A DNA stretch of 64,000 bases. Origin: Hyphomonas sp. Mor2 (lineage in GTDB: Bacteria; Pseudomonadota; Alphaproteobacteria; Caulobacterales; Hyphomonadaceae). A model generated the notes under the pieces. The model searched no databases, had not been told where the DNA came from, and saw nothing but the letters and a program-made list of their open reading frames with translations. Position numbers and translations under genes: made by a program. The stretch's first letter is position 1; every line of letters starts with the position of its first letter. Positions 1 through 9,005 of this stretch are shown here, piece by piece. The stretch lies in contig NZ_CP017718.1 in assembly GCF_001854405.1 (NCBI RefSeq), positions 1,736,001 through 1,800,000 of the forward strand. Direction: 5' to 3'.

Positions 1-1922
1 TGGTTCTCGGCCGCGAAGCACAGGGCTTCTTTGACTTCTTTGATGTGGAAGCGATCGAAATCATCAAGGGCCCTCAGGGAACCCTGTTCGGCAAGAACGC
101 TTCTGCGGGCGTGGTCAATATCCGCACCAAAGATCCAGAATTCAACTTTGGCGGCGGTTTTGACGTGTCTTATGGAAGCTTCAACGAGGTCAAGGCCCGC
201 GGCTCGATCACCGGGCCGATCGTCGAGGACGTGCTCGCCTACCGCCTGAGCGGAACGTATAACAAGCGCGACGGGGTGCTCAATAATACGCTGCCTGGCG
301 AAGACGATATCAACGACAAGGATACCTACTCGCTGCGCGGCAAACTCCTGTTCCAGCCAAATGAAAAGTTCAGCGCGACGATCATCGGCGACTATGTTCA
401 GGAAGACAATCGCTGCTGCCTGCCGACCTACAATGTTGCCGGCGACCCGACTGCCGCGATCTTGTTTGCCCTCAATCCAAATGTGCAGCAGCTCCAGGAT
501 GCGCTGACCGCCGCCGGGATTACACCCGGGCCAGGAAACCGGGACATTGCGGTGTTCGACGAGAATATCCTGCAGGAATCGGAGGCCAGCGGAATTGCCG
601 CCAAGCTGGAATATGAAGTCAATGACAGTTTGACCGTGACCTCCATTACCAGCTGGCGCGACTGGGAAATTGATGAGTTCAACGAAGCGGACGGAATCTC
701 ACTGTCCAACGTGAATGATCGCAACGGCACCGAATCCAATTCCACGCAGTTCAGCCAGGAGTTTCGCCTGAACGGATCGATTGGCGACACTGTCGATTAT
801 GTTGGCGGTCTGTACTATTTCGATCAGGACCTCGATGCCTTTGGCCAGGTCGATATTCAACTGGCCCTACCTTTCCCTCCTTTCTTCAACGTCCGGACTG
901 ATTCAGACCGGAATGTGAAGACGGAGAGTTTTGCGGTCTTCGGCGAAGCCACATTTGATGTCACCGATCGGCTCTCTTTGATCCTCGGCGGCCGCTTCAC
1001 AGATGAAACCGTGGAAGCCACCTATCAAAGAACGGCAACCCCAATCATTGGCGCACTGCCTTTCGGTCCATTCTTCGGCCCCGATTATACCGGCGCTCAG
1101 GAAGTGTCCGAGGATAATTTCTCGGGACGCATCATTGGTCGGTATTTCTGGACCGAAGACTTCATGACCTACCTGTCCTATTCCAAGGGCTATAAAGGCC
1201 CTGGCATTGATGTCGCGGTTTCCGCCTCGGTTGCCAATGTCGCCGAACCCGGTGGCCTCCCGGTTCTCGACGCCGAGATCCCGACGCTCATTGAAGCTGG
1301 GTTTAAGTCCACGCTGCTGGACGACACCCTGCTCGCCAATGTCGTTCTGTTCCATCAGGATGTGGAAAACCTGCAGGCGATCACAACCAATGCCGTGGGC
1401 GTCACCCTCAATGAAGGGTTTGAGAAAGTGAACTCGATCGGGGTCGAGGCAGATGTCATCTATACGCCAAAAGCGATCGATGGCCTGACATTGACCGGCG
1501 GCTTCACATTCAATGAAGTCGATATTGACGAATTCACGGCCAACCCGACTCTTGAAGATCGCCGTTTCCGCGATGCGCCACGTTTCTTCTATTCCCTGAC
1601 CGGCGATTATCGCCGCGAAATCACCAAGTCCGGTTTTGAGGGATTTGTACGCGCAGAATGGGCCTGGCAGTCAGCCAAGAATTCGAACTCCAACCCGACG
1701 CCGTCCACGCAGATCGACTCTTATGGGTTGCTCAACCTGCGGGCCGGCTTCAACAGCCCGGATGACAGCTATGGCCTCACCTTCTCCATCGAGAATGCGA
1801 CGGATGAGGACTATCAGCACTTCCTGTTCGGGTCGTCTTACAATGCGCTCGACGGCATGACCCGGTCGCAGTTCCTGGGTGATCCGATCACCTACACGGT
1901 CACGCTGCGCGCCAACTTTTAG
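1..1922 (+). CDS. TonB-dependent outer-membrane receptor (5' partial)
   Basis: This is the C-terminal part of a TonB-dependent receptor that imports a substrate across the outer membrane using TonB energy. The reading frame is open from base 3, so the start, signal peptide and TonB box lie outside the window; a GTG at 45 is an internal valine codon. The first visible residues are the plug-domain signature (EIIKGPQGTLFGKNASAG). About 550 residues of alternating strands follow, and the chain ends in Asn-Phe, the terminal aromatic expected for barrel insertion. The sequence resembles the broad FecA/CirA-like receptors often found next to catabolic genes. The adjacent transporter and hydrolases suggest an organic substrate rather than iron, but that is inference. 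Confidence 0.93.
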   Translation, partial: VLGREAQGFFDFFDVEAIEIIKGPQGTLFGKNASAGVVNIRTKDPEFNFGGGFDVSYGSFNEVKARGSITGPIVEDVLAYRLSGTYNKRDGVLNNTLPGEDDINDKDTYSLRGKLLFQPNEKFSATIIGDYVQEDNRCCLPTYNVAGDPTAAILFALNPNVQQLQDALTAAGITPGPGNRDIAVFDENILQESEASGIAAKLEYEVNDSLTVTSITSWRDWEIDEFNEADGISLSNVNDRNGTESNSTQFSQEFRLNGSIGDTVDYVGGLYYFDQDLDAFGQVDIQLALPFPPFFNVRTDSDRNVKTESFAVFGEATFDVTDRLSLILGGRFTDETVEATYQRTATPIIGALPFGPFFGPDYTGAQEVSEDNFSGRIIGRYFWTEDFMTYLSYSKGYKGPGIDVAVSASVANVAEPGGLPVLDAEIPTLIEAGFKSTLLDDTLLANVVLFHQDVENLQAITTNAVGVTLNEGFEKVNSIGVEADVIYTPKAIDGLTLTGGFTFNEVDIDEFTANPTLEDRRFRDAPRFFYSLTGDYRREITKSGFEGFVRAEWAWQSAKNSNSNPTPSTQIDSYGLLNLRAGFNSPDDSYGLTFSIENATDEDYQHFLFGSSYNALDGMTRSQFLGDPITYTVTLRANF

Positions 1923-1960
1923 TCGAACGCTTCCTCCTAACTTACGCTTGATAAGCAAAC

Positions 1961-1993
1961 AGCCTGGCCGGATCTGGCCAGGCTGATTTTTTT
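1961..1993 (+). terminator. Rho-independent terminator after the TonB receptor
   Basis: A perfect 9-bp stem (AGCCTGGCC / GGCCAGGCT) with a 6-base loop is followed after GA by seven T residues. It starts 38 bases after the receptor stop codon and points in the receptor's direction. It also separates this unit from the convergent oxidoreductase gene. Confidence 0.9.
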
Positions 1994-2016
1994 AACACAC
2001 TCTGGGATCGCTCCGC

Positions 2017-3012
2017 TCACACCTTGAGCATGAGTTTTCCTGTGTTCTTCCCGGCAAACAGCATTTGCAGAACCTGAGGAAAGGTCTCTATGCCGTCCTC
2101 AATTTGCCGATGAAACTGAATTCGGCCATCTGCATGCCACGCAGCCAGCTCTTTACGCGCCGCAGGAAAATGCTTCGCCCAATGCATGTTGAGCAAGCCC
2201 TGCATGCGCGCGCCCGGTCCGATCAAGTTGAGATAGTTACGGGGGGCGTGAACTTCATCCAGATGATCATACTGGCCGATCGCCCCGCTCACGACAATGC
2301 GAGCCCGCATGGCGAGATGATCCAGGGCGGCTTCAAGAATTTCGCCGCCAACATTGTCGAAATAGAGGTCTATCCCACCCTCGAAGAGGTCTGGTAAGCG
2401 GTCTGCAACGGACTCTGATTTGTAGTCTATGCAGGCATCGGCGCCGAAGGTTTCAACTACGTTTCGGCACTTCGCCTCACCGCCAGCGATACCGACGACA
2501 TAAGCGCCTTTCAGTTTCGCAATTTGGACCGCGATATGCCCAACGGCGCCTGCGGCTGCGGAGATCAGAACCTTGTCGTCCTTTCGCAGATCTCCGACTT
2601 TCAAAAGGCCGAAATAGGCTGCGAGGCCAGTTCCACCTAAGCCGCCCAGATAGGCTTCCATCGGCGCGATCGAGGTATCGATCTTCGTCGCGACCGCCGC
2701 CGGACCGACATAGATGGATTGAGCCCCGAACATGCCCTGCACGGCGTCTCCCACTTCGAAGTCATCGTGCTTTGAAGCTGTGACGATACCGGCGCCTCCT
2801 GCGCGCATGACCGCGCCGATCTCAACCGGTGGCAGATAGTTCGGCTTGTCGTGTACCCATGGGCGCATCGCCGGATCGAGGGAGATGTATTTGACCTCCA
2901 CACGAATATCGCCGTCGCGAAGGTCGGGACTGTCGCGCGTGTCGAGTTCGAATGTCTGGTCGTCAATGCCAGCGATCGGGCGCTGACGCAGAAGAACGGC
3001 ACGGTTGCGCAT
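2017..3012 (-). CDS. NADP-dependent MDR-family oxidoreductase
   Basis: This is a 331-residue zinc-independent medium-chain dehydrogenase/reductase of the leukotriene-B4 dehydrogenase / CurA type, which reduces enones or related double bonds with NADPH. The Rossmann motif AAAGAVGH is near residues 152-159, and the family segment YFDNVGG is present. A longer TTG start at 3045 would overlap the upstream transporter by 4 bp. I prefer the ATG at 3012 because AAGGAG lies 6 bases before it (3019-3024) and the conserved N-terminus (MRNRAVLL) begins there. It follows the MFS gene on the same strand by about 30 bp, so the two are probably co-transcribed. The substrate is unknown. Confidence 0.88.
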   Translation of the reverse strand: MRNRAVLLRQRPIAGIDDQTFELDTRDSPDLRDGDIRVEVKYISLDPAMRPWVHDKPNYLPPVEIGAVMRAGGAGIVTASKHDDFEVGDAVQGMFGAQSIYVGPAAVATKIDTSIAPMEAYLGGLGGTGLAAYFGLLKVGDLRKDDKVLISAAAGAVGHIAVQIAKLKGAYVVGIAGGEAKCRNVVETFGADACIDYKSESVADRLPDLFEGGIDLYFDNVGGEILEAALDHLAMRARIVVSGAIGQYDHLDEVHAPRNYLNLIGPGARMQGLLNMHWAKHFPAARKELAAWHADGRIQFHRQIEDGIETFPQVLQMLFAGKNTGKLMLKV

Positions 3013-3041
3013 TCCAAGCTCCTTTGAATGTGTAGCTATCG

Positions 3042-4556
3042 TCAAGCGGGTTGCGGATCGGCAGCCCGGGCGTCTTCACGCTGATTGTCGCGCGCGTTCA
3101 GAGCGTCGAGTATTTCCGCATGCTCCGAACGGGTCAGGCGATAGCGCGCATAGATCGGAATGGCGATCAGCGCGCCAACACTCATCAGCGGTCCAGCCGC
3201 AAGCCCCATTCGGAAGATCACGTCCTCATCCACTTGCCCCGGCACGGCTTCGAATGGCAGCACAACAAAAACGTCGAGGACGACGCCTGCGATCAGGTGC
3301 CCGGCCGAGTTCGAGGCTTTCGCGAAGAAAGCCCGCGCTGAATAGATCAAGCCCTCCTGGCGAAGCCCATGATTGAGGTCATTCTGATCAGCGACATCGC
3401 CGAGCATGGATAATATCGCCACCGCAGCAATCGCGAGACTGAACATGGATGCGGCCGAGCAGGCCAGCAGGATCGGCAATAATTCCGGCGCGCCATTCGC
3501 CGGCATGAGTCCCAGCAATCTCAAATCGACGGGCAATTGCACGAAAATGACGATCCCGATCAAGGCCCCGATCAAGGCTGGTTTGCGATCAGTGGCCTTC
3601 ATGATGTGGGGGGCGAGGATGGCCCCGACCATGACCGCTGGCGCAACCGCCAATCCGAACCACCGAATTTCGCGCGTTTCAAGCTCCCAGAAATAGGTGT
3701 TCACGAAGACGGAGAAGGTTTCATTCAAACCGACTGACATCATGAAGAAGAAGAAGCCGATGATCAGGAAAGCGTAATTCTTGTTCGCGAAGGCCCCTAT
3801 CAGATCCTTGTAGAAACTCAGAAGATTTATCTTGCCATCGGGCGCCGGCGGGGCGCTGAGATATGGAATTCTGTTCTTGGTGCCATAGGCGCTGAGCAGG
3901 ATCGTGAACAGGACCAGTCCACATGAGGTCAGCACCAGTGGTGGATAGGCTGCGGCATCCAGATGCTTGGGCACGGCAGTGCCATCGGCGAGCACACTCT
4001 CACCGCCGAGGAAAACACCCCAGGCCGTAAACGCAAACAAGGCCCCGGCGACGTAGCCAAAAATGGCGTTCATGCTGAACAGTTTTGAACGATCATTGGG
4101 GTCTTTTGTCAGCTCTCCACCGAGCGCCAGATGCGGAATGACATACAGCGTGAGGAAGATCCGGCTGACGATTGTCCAGAAGGCGAGCCAGGAAAAAACC
4201 AGCCACGTATTGATCCCCTCACCGCTCGCGGTTTGCGTGATGAATTCAGGCGGGCTGAAGATCATGTAAAGACAGATCGCCACCGGCAATGGAGAAAGAA
4301 ACAAGAAAGGGTGTCGTCGTCCCAGGCGCGAGCGCCAGCGATCGGAGATCATTCCAACGACTGGATCGGATACCGCATCTCCGAGCATGGCCAGCATGAT
4401 CGCAACCCCGACCAGGGAGTTCGAAAGACCGATGGCCTGATTGTAGAAGATCCCCATGAACGTATTGACCATGCCGTAGAAGACCAGCTCCCCGACAGAC
4501 CCAATCCCGAATGCGGCTTTGGTGAGAAAGGGGAGTTTTTGGCGAATATCGGACAT
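3042..4556 (-). CDS. MFS transporter, GPH (MelB-like) symporter family
   Basis: This 504-residue integral membrane protein has about 12 hydrophobic segments. Residues 64-81 carry the GPH/MFS_2 signature (DPVVG, then SDRWRSRLGRR) between the second and third helices. Family members are cation symporters for glycosides, hexuronates and, in alphaproteobacteria, often unidentified catabolic substrates. It is the first gene of a two-gene minus-strand unit with the MDR oxidoreductase. It diverges from the lipoprotein-hydrolase operon across a 222-bp intergenic region holding a motif also found at 11482. I infer inner-membrane uptake of the compound brought in by the TonB receptor. Confidence 0.9.
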   Translation of the reverse strand: MSDIRQKLPFLTKAAFGIGSVGELVFYGMVNTFMGIFYNQAIGLSNSLVGVAIMLAMLGDAVSDPVVGMISDRWRSRLGRRHPFLFLSPLPVAICLYMIFSPPEFITQTASGEGINTWLVFSWLAFWTIVSRIFLTLYVIPHLALGGELTKDPNDRSKLFSMNAIFGYVAGALFAFTAWGVFLGGESVLADGTAVPKHLDAAAYPPLVLTSCGLVLFTILLSAYGTKNRIPYLSAPPAPDGKINLLSFYKDLIGAFANKNYAFLIIGFFFFMMSVGLNETFSVFVNTYFWELETREIRWFGLAVAPAVMVGAILAPHIMKATDRKPALIGALIGIVIFVQLPVDLRLLGLMPANGAPELLPILLACSAASMFSLAIAAVAILSMLGDVADQNDLNHGLRQEGLIYSARAFFAKASNSAGHLIAGVVLDVFVVLPFEAVPGQVDEDVIFRMGLAAGPLMSVGALIAIPIYARYRLTRSEHAEILDALNARDNQREDARAADPQPA

Positions 4557-4692
4557 GTCGGACCCTCAGACCTGTTGTGACAAAAACCGAAAAACGCTTC
4601 TTCCGGCTTGTCTCGGCTAGACGGATCAATACAAAAATTATATAAACCGTCAATAAGTTCCGCGTCACAATTGACCATGGCACCGATGGATC

Positions 4693-4715
4693 TTAGTGAC
4701 AAATACAATAATAGC
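4693..4715 (+). promoter_or_regulatory. Shared 23-bp regulatory motif, copy 1
   Basis: The motif reads TTAGTGAC, three free bases, TAC, one free base, ATAATAGC. The same arrangement occurs at 11482-11504, with all 19 fixed positions identical. This copy lies between the divergent MFS gene and the lipoprotein-hydrolase operon, 63 bases before the latter's start. It may be an operator of the TetR regulator encoded at 8324-8932; that link is inference. Confidence 0.5.
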
Positions 4716-4778
4716 ATGATGGCAGCCCTCAAGAATCCGCAAACAGGATGATTGCCAGATCGAATTGGAGGTTTTCGA

Positions 4779-6212
4779 ATGAGGAAAAGCTGGATTTTGG
4801 CCATGGCCTTTGCCGCTGTCTCCGCTTGTCAACAAGCGGATCAGGCGAATGAGATCTCGACCAACGCAATCAACGGGACGACGGCAGACCTGTCTATCGC
4901 CACCACAAAAGTATCCGTCCCCAGCGAAGCCGCGCCTCTATTGGCACAACAAGGCGATCATGCGGTCGGCGTGACCACGATCACACTCACCAATCCTGAA
5001 CAACCTGACATCACGAACTACGATTATGGCGAACAGGAAATGGGGTCTTATGACCGCGAGATTTCCGTTGATGTTTTCTATCCTGCAGAGGTGAGCGCCG
5101 CCGCGACGCCCACAACCTATATCGGCCAATTCGTCAATGCAGAGGATGACCCGGTCGCCGATCTGCCGGATACTTTTACGATCCTGGGAAACGCGTATCG
5201 GGACGCGGTAGCAAAGAGCGGACAAACCTATCCATTGGTGATCGTCTCTCATGGCCTTGGAAACACGCCGGGCGTGCTCGCCAGTCTGACAGAGAACCTG
5301 GCCAGCAAAGGCTACATCGTCGCCGCGATCAATCATGGTGACTATATTCTGGGCGAACCGAGAGAGCCGCTTCGCCTGTTTCAGCGCATTCTCTTGTTTC
5401 GCTCGCTTGACCAACAATTTGTCCTGCAACAGCTCACCGGGACCGCAGACTCGATCGACGCGGATTGGATGGCATCCATCGACCGGTCCAACGTGGCCCT
5501 TATGGGATTTTCCATGGGCGGATATGGGGTCCTCAATCACGCTGGAGCCGGTTACAATTCAAGCGCGATGACCTTCAACATGGTGGCCGGAAACGCTTTG
5601 GCACCAATGGCCGCTGGAAACGAGCAATTTGCCGGCGCGACGCCGGAAAACGTCAAGGCGATCGTCGCGATTTCCCCATGGGGCGCCCAAAGCCAGGTCG
5701 GCATGTGGTCGCACGAGGCCTTTGAAAACATCTCCGCCCCGATGCTTCTCATCGTCGGCAGTCAGGATGACATTGTCGGCTATGAAGACGGCGTTCGGGA
5801 CATCTTTGAGAATGCCACGATGACTGACCGATATATGCTCGTCTTCCAGAACGCGATGCACAATCTGGTTCAGGTGTCCGCGCCGGAGATCGCTTCGTCT
5901 GATGTCCGTATCTGGGCGACGTTTGAGGATCCGGTCTGGCAGCGACAGAAGATTCACGATGTGAACCAACACTTCATCACGGCCTTTCTCGACCTGCATC
6001 TGAAAGGGCAGGAAGATCGCCGGGCCTATCTGGATGTCCCGACGGTTGAATCGAATGATGGTGAATGGCCTCAACCCATGGGCAAGGACTTCTCCGCCAT
6101 GTATGCCGATGGAGAAAACGGCTCAGACGGATACTGGAGAGGCTTCAAGCGACGCCAGGCCATCGGTCTTGAAATGCACTATCTTCCGAAAGCAACGTCC
6201 GAAGGCGAATAG
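4779..6212 (+). CDS. Lipoprotein alpha/beta hydrolase
   Basis: This is a 477-residue alpha/beta-hydrolase of the dienelactone-hydrolase / PAF-acetylhydrolase-like group, probably a periplasmic or outer-membrane-anchored esterase. The ATG at 4779 has TTGGAGG upstream and begins a lipoprotein signal (MRKSWILAM... VSAC) with Cys17 as the lipidation site; an in-frame TTG at 4752 is less likely. The nucleophile elbow GFSMGG places Ser at about residue 245. A later VGSQDD and an AMHN segment supply plausible acid and histidine. The preceding SHGLG is the oxyanion-loop region. It is the first gene of a four-gene operon, and its TAG stop directly abuts the GST ATG. It could make the first extracytoplasmic cut of an esterified substrate. 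Confidence 0.85.
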   Translation: MRKSWILAMAFAAVSACQQADQANEISTNAINGTTADLSIATTKVSVPSEAAPLLAQQGDHAVGVTTITLTNPEQPDITNYDYGEQEMGSYDREISVDVFYPAEVSAAATPTTYIGQFVNAEDDPVADLPDTFTILGNAYRDAVAKSGQTYPLVIVSHGLGNTPGVLASLTENLASKGYIVAAINHGDYILGEPREPLRLFQRILLFRSLDQQFVLQQLTGTADSIDADWMASIDRSNVALMGFSMGGYGVLNHAGAGYNSSAMTFNMVAGNALAPMAAGNEQFAGATPENVKAIVAISPWGAQSQVGMWSHEAFENISAPMLLIVGSQDDIVGYEDGVRDIFENATMTDRYMLVFQNAMHNLVQVSAPEIASSDVRIWATFEDPVWQRQKIHDVNQHFITAFLDLHLKGQEDRRAYLDVPTVESNDGEWPQPMGKDFSAMYADGENGSDGYWRGFKRRQAIGLEMHYLPKATSEGE

Positions 6213-6848
6213 ATGAAACTCTACGATTATCCCGGTGCCCCTAATCCGCGACGCGTCAAAATCTTTGCGGCGGAGAAGGGCATTGAACTCAACCTGGTCC
6301 TTTGCGACATGCGACAACGGGCGCACAAAACCGAGGCCTTCCTGAAGAAGAATCCGAGCGGCAAGATACCCGTGCTCGAATTGGAAGATGGCCGCTGTAT
6401 TCCGGAATCGGTCGCCATTTGCCGCTATCTGGAGGCAATCCAGCCAGAGCCTAATCTGTTCGGCCGTGATGCGTTCGAGCAAGCCTCGATTGAGGCAAGG
6501 CATCGTCATATTGAGCATGAGTTCTGGCGGGAGGTGGGGATCTCCTGGGTTCACGGCCCCATCGTTGCGCAACTCGGCCTGATCAAGACCATTCCTGAAG
6601 CCAAAGTCGCCAGCGACAAGAACCTGGCCAGTTACTATCAACGCCTGGATCAGGAACTCAGCCAAACGCCATTCATTGCCGGCGATCGATTCACGATTGC
6701 TGACATTACCCTTCTCACAGGGGTCGATTTTGCCTCGACCCTGGTTGGCGTGCCACCTGATGAGGGCCTCGCCAATCTGGCGCGCTGGCGCAAAGAGGTC
6801 GGCGATCGGCCGAGTGTAAAAGCGGCGGATGACGCCATCGCCGTGTGA
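6213..6848 (+). CDS. Glutathione S-transferase
   Basis: This 211-residue protein has a thioredoxin-like N-terminal domain with the cis-proline segment KIPVLE at about 51-56 and the glutathione gamma-glutamyl contact ES at 65-66. A helical C-terminal domain follows, with the conserved FTIADITLL N-capping segment. Size and layout are those of soluble bacterial GSTs. The start codon follows the hydrolase stop with no spacing, so translation is likely coupled. In this setting it may open, dehalogenate or isomerise a substrate, or simply detoxify an intermediate; the sequence does not decide. Confidence 0.92.
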   Translation: MKLYDYPGAPNPRRVKIFAAEKGIELNLVLCDMRQRAHKTEAFLKKNPSGKIPVLELEDGRCIPESVAICRYLEAIQPEPNLFGRDAFEQASIEARHRHIEHEFWREVGISWVHGPIVAQLGLIKTIPEAKVASDKNLASYYQRLDQELSQTPFIAGDRFTIADITLLTGVDFASTLVGVPPDEGLANLARWRKEVGDRPSVKAADDAIAV

Positions 6849-6863
6849 TGGAAGGGAAGACAC

Positions 6864-7274
6864 ATGAAACGCCTCGGCACTGAAGCTCAAGTGCAGCTGA
6901 TTGAATCTCTCTATAAGACGTTTAACGCCAAAGACCTGGACGGCTTGCTCCGGCATTATCATCCGGATGTCGAATATGTGAATGAACCCAAGCACATTCA
7001 TCTGAAAAGCCTTCAAGACCTGAGCGCCCAATGGCGCACGCATGCGGGAAAGGTCGGGATTGAACTCACCCCGCAACAGGTGTTTGCCATCCCGGGCGGC
7101 GTGTTCAGCCAGGTCCGGGAAGTCCTTCGGACCCCCGAAGGTGAAGTGTTTTTTGATGGCCTGGTTGGTCATGCCTATCAGATCGAAGGCGACCTCATCC
7201 GCCGATGCGACATCCTCGAACCAGATGCATATGTTGATGGCAAACCGAGCCGTTCTGCGGTCCCAACAGATTGA
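6864..7274 (+). CDS. SnoaL-like / NTF2-fold protein
   Basis: This 136-residue single-domain protein has the NTF2-like pattern: an N-terminal helix with LIESLYKTFNAKDLDGLL, then HPDVEYVNE, then curved sheet strands. Relatives include polyketide cyclases, ketosteroid isomerases and dehydratases, plus many uncharacterised catabolic-cluster proteins. AGGGAAG lies just before the ATG. It is the third gene in the operon, 15 bp after the GST gene. The catalytic residues cannot be assigned by eye, so the reaction is unknown. Confidence 0.8.
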   Translation: MKRLGTEAQVQLIESLYKTFNAKDLDGLLRHYHPDVEYVNEPKHIHLKSLQDLSAQWRTHAGKVGIELTPQQVFAIPGGVFSQVREVLRTPEGEVFFDGLVGHAYQIEGDLIRRCDILEPDAYVDGKPSRSAVPTD

Positions 7275-7284
7275 TCAGAACACC

Positions 7285-8322
7285 ATGGCGAAGCCCAGTG
7301 CATCAAAGGAAACACAGCTTGAATTGGATCCGAGAGCGACAATCTCGGACTCCCCTCACGGGTTTCTAGGCAGCAATGCCATTATCTTGTCCGTATCGGA
7401 CCTCGACGCGATGCTCGCTTTCTATCAGCGCGCAACCGACTTCCGTCTGATATCTACGGAACGCGTGACGGATAACCCCGCCGCAGACCAGCTCTACTGC
7501 GCCGAAAACACGTCGCTTCGGTGCGCCATCTTGCAAGCGCCTAACATGCGACTCGAGTTGGTCGAGTTTGAGGAAAACATAGGTCGTTCAACATCCCGAA
7601 TGCCCGTTCAAGGGCCAGGCATGACCCATACCTGTTATCAAACCCCGTCCTCTCATTCGGGTTACGACAAGTTCGTTCATGCCGGCGCCGCCATACTTTC
7701 GACCGGAGACGAGCCTGTCGACCTTGGCGGGTATGGCGTCACCTACGCTTATGCGCATGACCCGGAAGGCAATATGCTGGAAATGGAGCAGCTCGACCCG
7801 GCGGTGCTGGAGCGTATGGGATACTTCAATTCACCCGTCCTGAACGGCGAAAAAATGTGGTTGTCCCAGATCGCCTTGGTCTCGCATGATCTCGACCGGC
7901 TGATGCGCTTCTATGCGGACCTGTTCGGGATCGCACCTTCGCGACAGGCCGAGATCAAAGGGAACAAGCGCGCCGATGCCATCGCGGGCCTGGAGGACGC
8001 CCATATTCTTGGCGGATGGTTCCAGTTGAACGACAAATCGAAAGTGCTTGAACTCTGGCAATACAAAAGCCCGCAATCTGCACCCATGACAGATCAGCGA
8101 CACCCGCGCTCCCTCGGCTACAGTTTTGTTCTTGAAGTCACTGACATCGAGCGTGCTTGTGCGCACTTGAATCGCGTCGAGGGCGCACACGTTCTGAGCG
8201 ACCCAGTCGAGTTCGGCACCCATCGAGCGGTCTATTGCAAGGACATTGATGGGAACGTGTTCTGCTTGCGCGAAATGATCGGAGAAGGCTTGGCCCAATC
8301 CACCAGAGTATTGGATCGGTAA
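7285..8322 (+). CDS. Two-domain VOC (glyoxalase/extradiol dioxygenase-like) protein
   Basis: This 345-residue protein holds two vicinal-oxygen-chelate modules, roughly residues 25-160 (starting AIILSVSDLDAMLAFYQ) and 190-330 (starting LSQIALVSHDLDRLMRFY). The length and duplicated layout match type I extradiol dioxygenases. However, the position that normally carries the first metal His of the second module reads SQIAL instead of NHVAL, so classical ring-cleaving activity is doubtful. The final acidic ligand may be the Glu in CLREM. I start at the ATG at 7285, because upstream in-frame codons lie inside the SnoaL gene. It is last in the operon and converges tightly with tetR. Confidence 0.8.
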   Translation: MAKPSASKETQLELDPRATISDSPHGFLGSNAIILSVSDLDAMLAFYQRATDFRLISTERVTDNPAADQLYCAENTSLRCAILQAPNMRLELVEFEENIGRSTSRMPVQGPGMTHTCYQTPSSHSGYDKFVHAGAAILSTGDEPVDLGGYGVTYAYAHDPEGNMLEMEQLDPAVLERMGYFNSPVLNGEKMWLSQIALVSHDLDRLMRFYADLFGIAPSRQAEIKGNKRADAIAGLEDAHILGGWFQLNDKSKVLELWQYKSPQSAPMTDQRHPRSLGYSFVLEVTDIERACAHLNRVEGAHVLSDPVEFGTHRAVYCKDIDGNVFCLREMIGEGLAQSTRVLDR

Positions 8323-8323
8323 C

Positions 8324-8932
8324 CTATTTCGCGGTTCCGACCAGGGCGTGGATCCCGCCAAAAATGAAGGCGATCGTCCGTTCAATGGCGTCATCGCGTG
8401 AGCCGCCAAATCGCTTGAATTCCCGGGCGGCCGTCTGCGAAGCGCCAGAGGCAAGAATGATGATGCGCAAGGCATCCCGTTCTGAAATGTCATATGAAGA
8501 CAGCAGGGCTTCCCGAAGAACCCGGCCGCTATTGCGTTGCGCCCGGGCCTCGGCATTTGCGGATGGCGCACGCACATCGACCTGACTGCGCAGAATCTCG
8601 AGAATATTGCCCTGTGCATGTTCCTTGAAATTCAGGGTCACGGCCAGCCGGATAACATCTTCCAGTGTCTCGGTCTGCTCGCTCTGTTCCTGCACCTGGC
8701 GGTGATATCGCTTCAACTCCCGTCGATAGAGCTCCTGAAGCAAAGCCAGGCGCGAACCAAAATACTTGTAGATCAGAGGGTTGCTGACCTCAGCCCGCTC
8801 CGCCACCAGCTCCATGGTAAGGCTCGTCAGGCCTTCCTGTTCGATAATGACTTTGGCACAGTCGAGAAGCTGTGCGCGGCGGACGTCCGGCGCCAGGCGA
8901 GTGCGGGTTTTCTTGGCTTGCAGTTTTGACAC
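8324..8932 (-). CDS. TetR-family transcriptional regulator
   Basis: This 202-residue protein has an N-terminal TetR helix-turn-helix at about 35-65 (TMELVAERAEVSNPLIYKYF) and an all-helical ligand-binding remainder. Translation appears to start at GTG 8932; there is no strong ribosome site and no in-frame ATG nearby. It sits 73 bp after the hydrolase-flavin reductase gene on the same strand, so it may be the last gene of that operon. It is the only regulator in the first 13 kb and the natural candidate to bind the shared motifs at 4693 and 11482. Confidence 0.9.
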   Translation of the reverse strand: MSKLQAKKTRTRLAPDVRRAQLLDCAKVIIEQEGLTSLTMELVAERAEVSNPLIYKYFGSRLALLQELYRRELKRYHRQVQEQSEQTETLEDVIRLAVTLNFKEHAQGNILEILRSQVDVRAPSANAEARAQRNSGRVLREALLSSYDISERDALRIIILASGASQTAAREFKRFGGSRDDAIERTIAFIFGGIHALVGTAK

Positions 8933-9005
8933 GGAGCATATTTCCCATTCGAACTGTCTTTAGTCCCATGATCCGGTAAATATGCAAGTTTCGCGCTACA
9001 GCTGT

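Noticed and set aside
6123-7172. 349-codon minus-strand frame opposite the GST and SnoaL genes
   Set aside because: It overlaps three real genes on the other strand and shows no domain or promoter.
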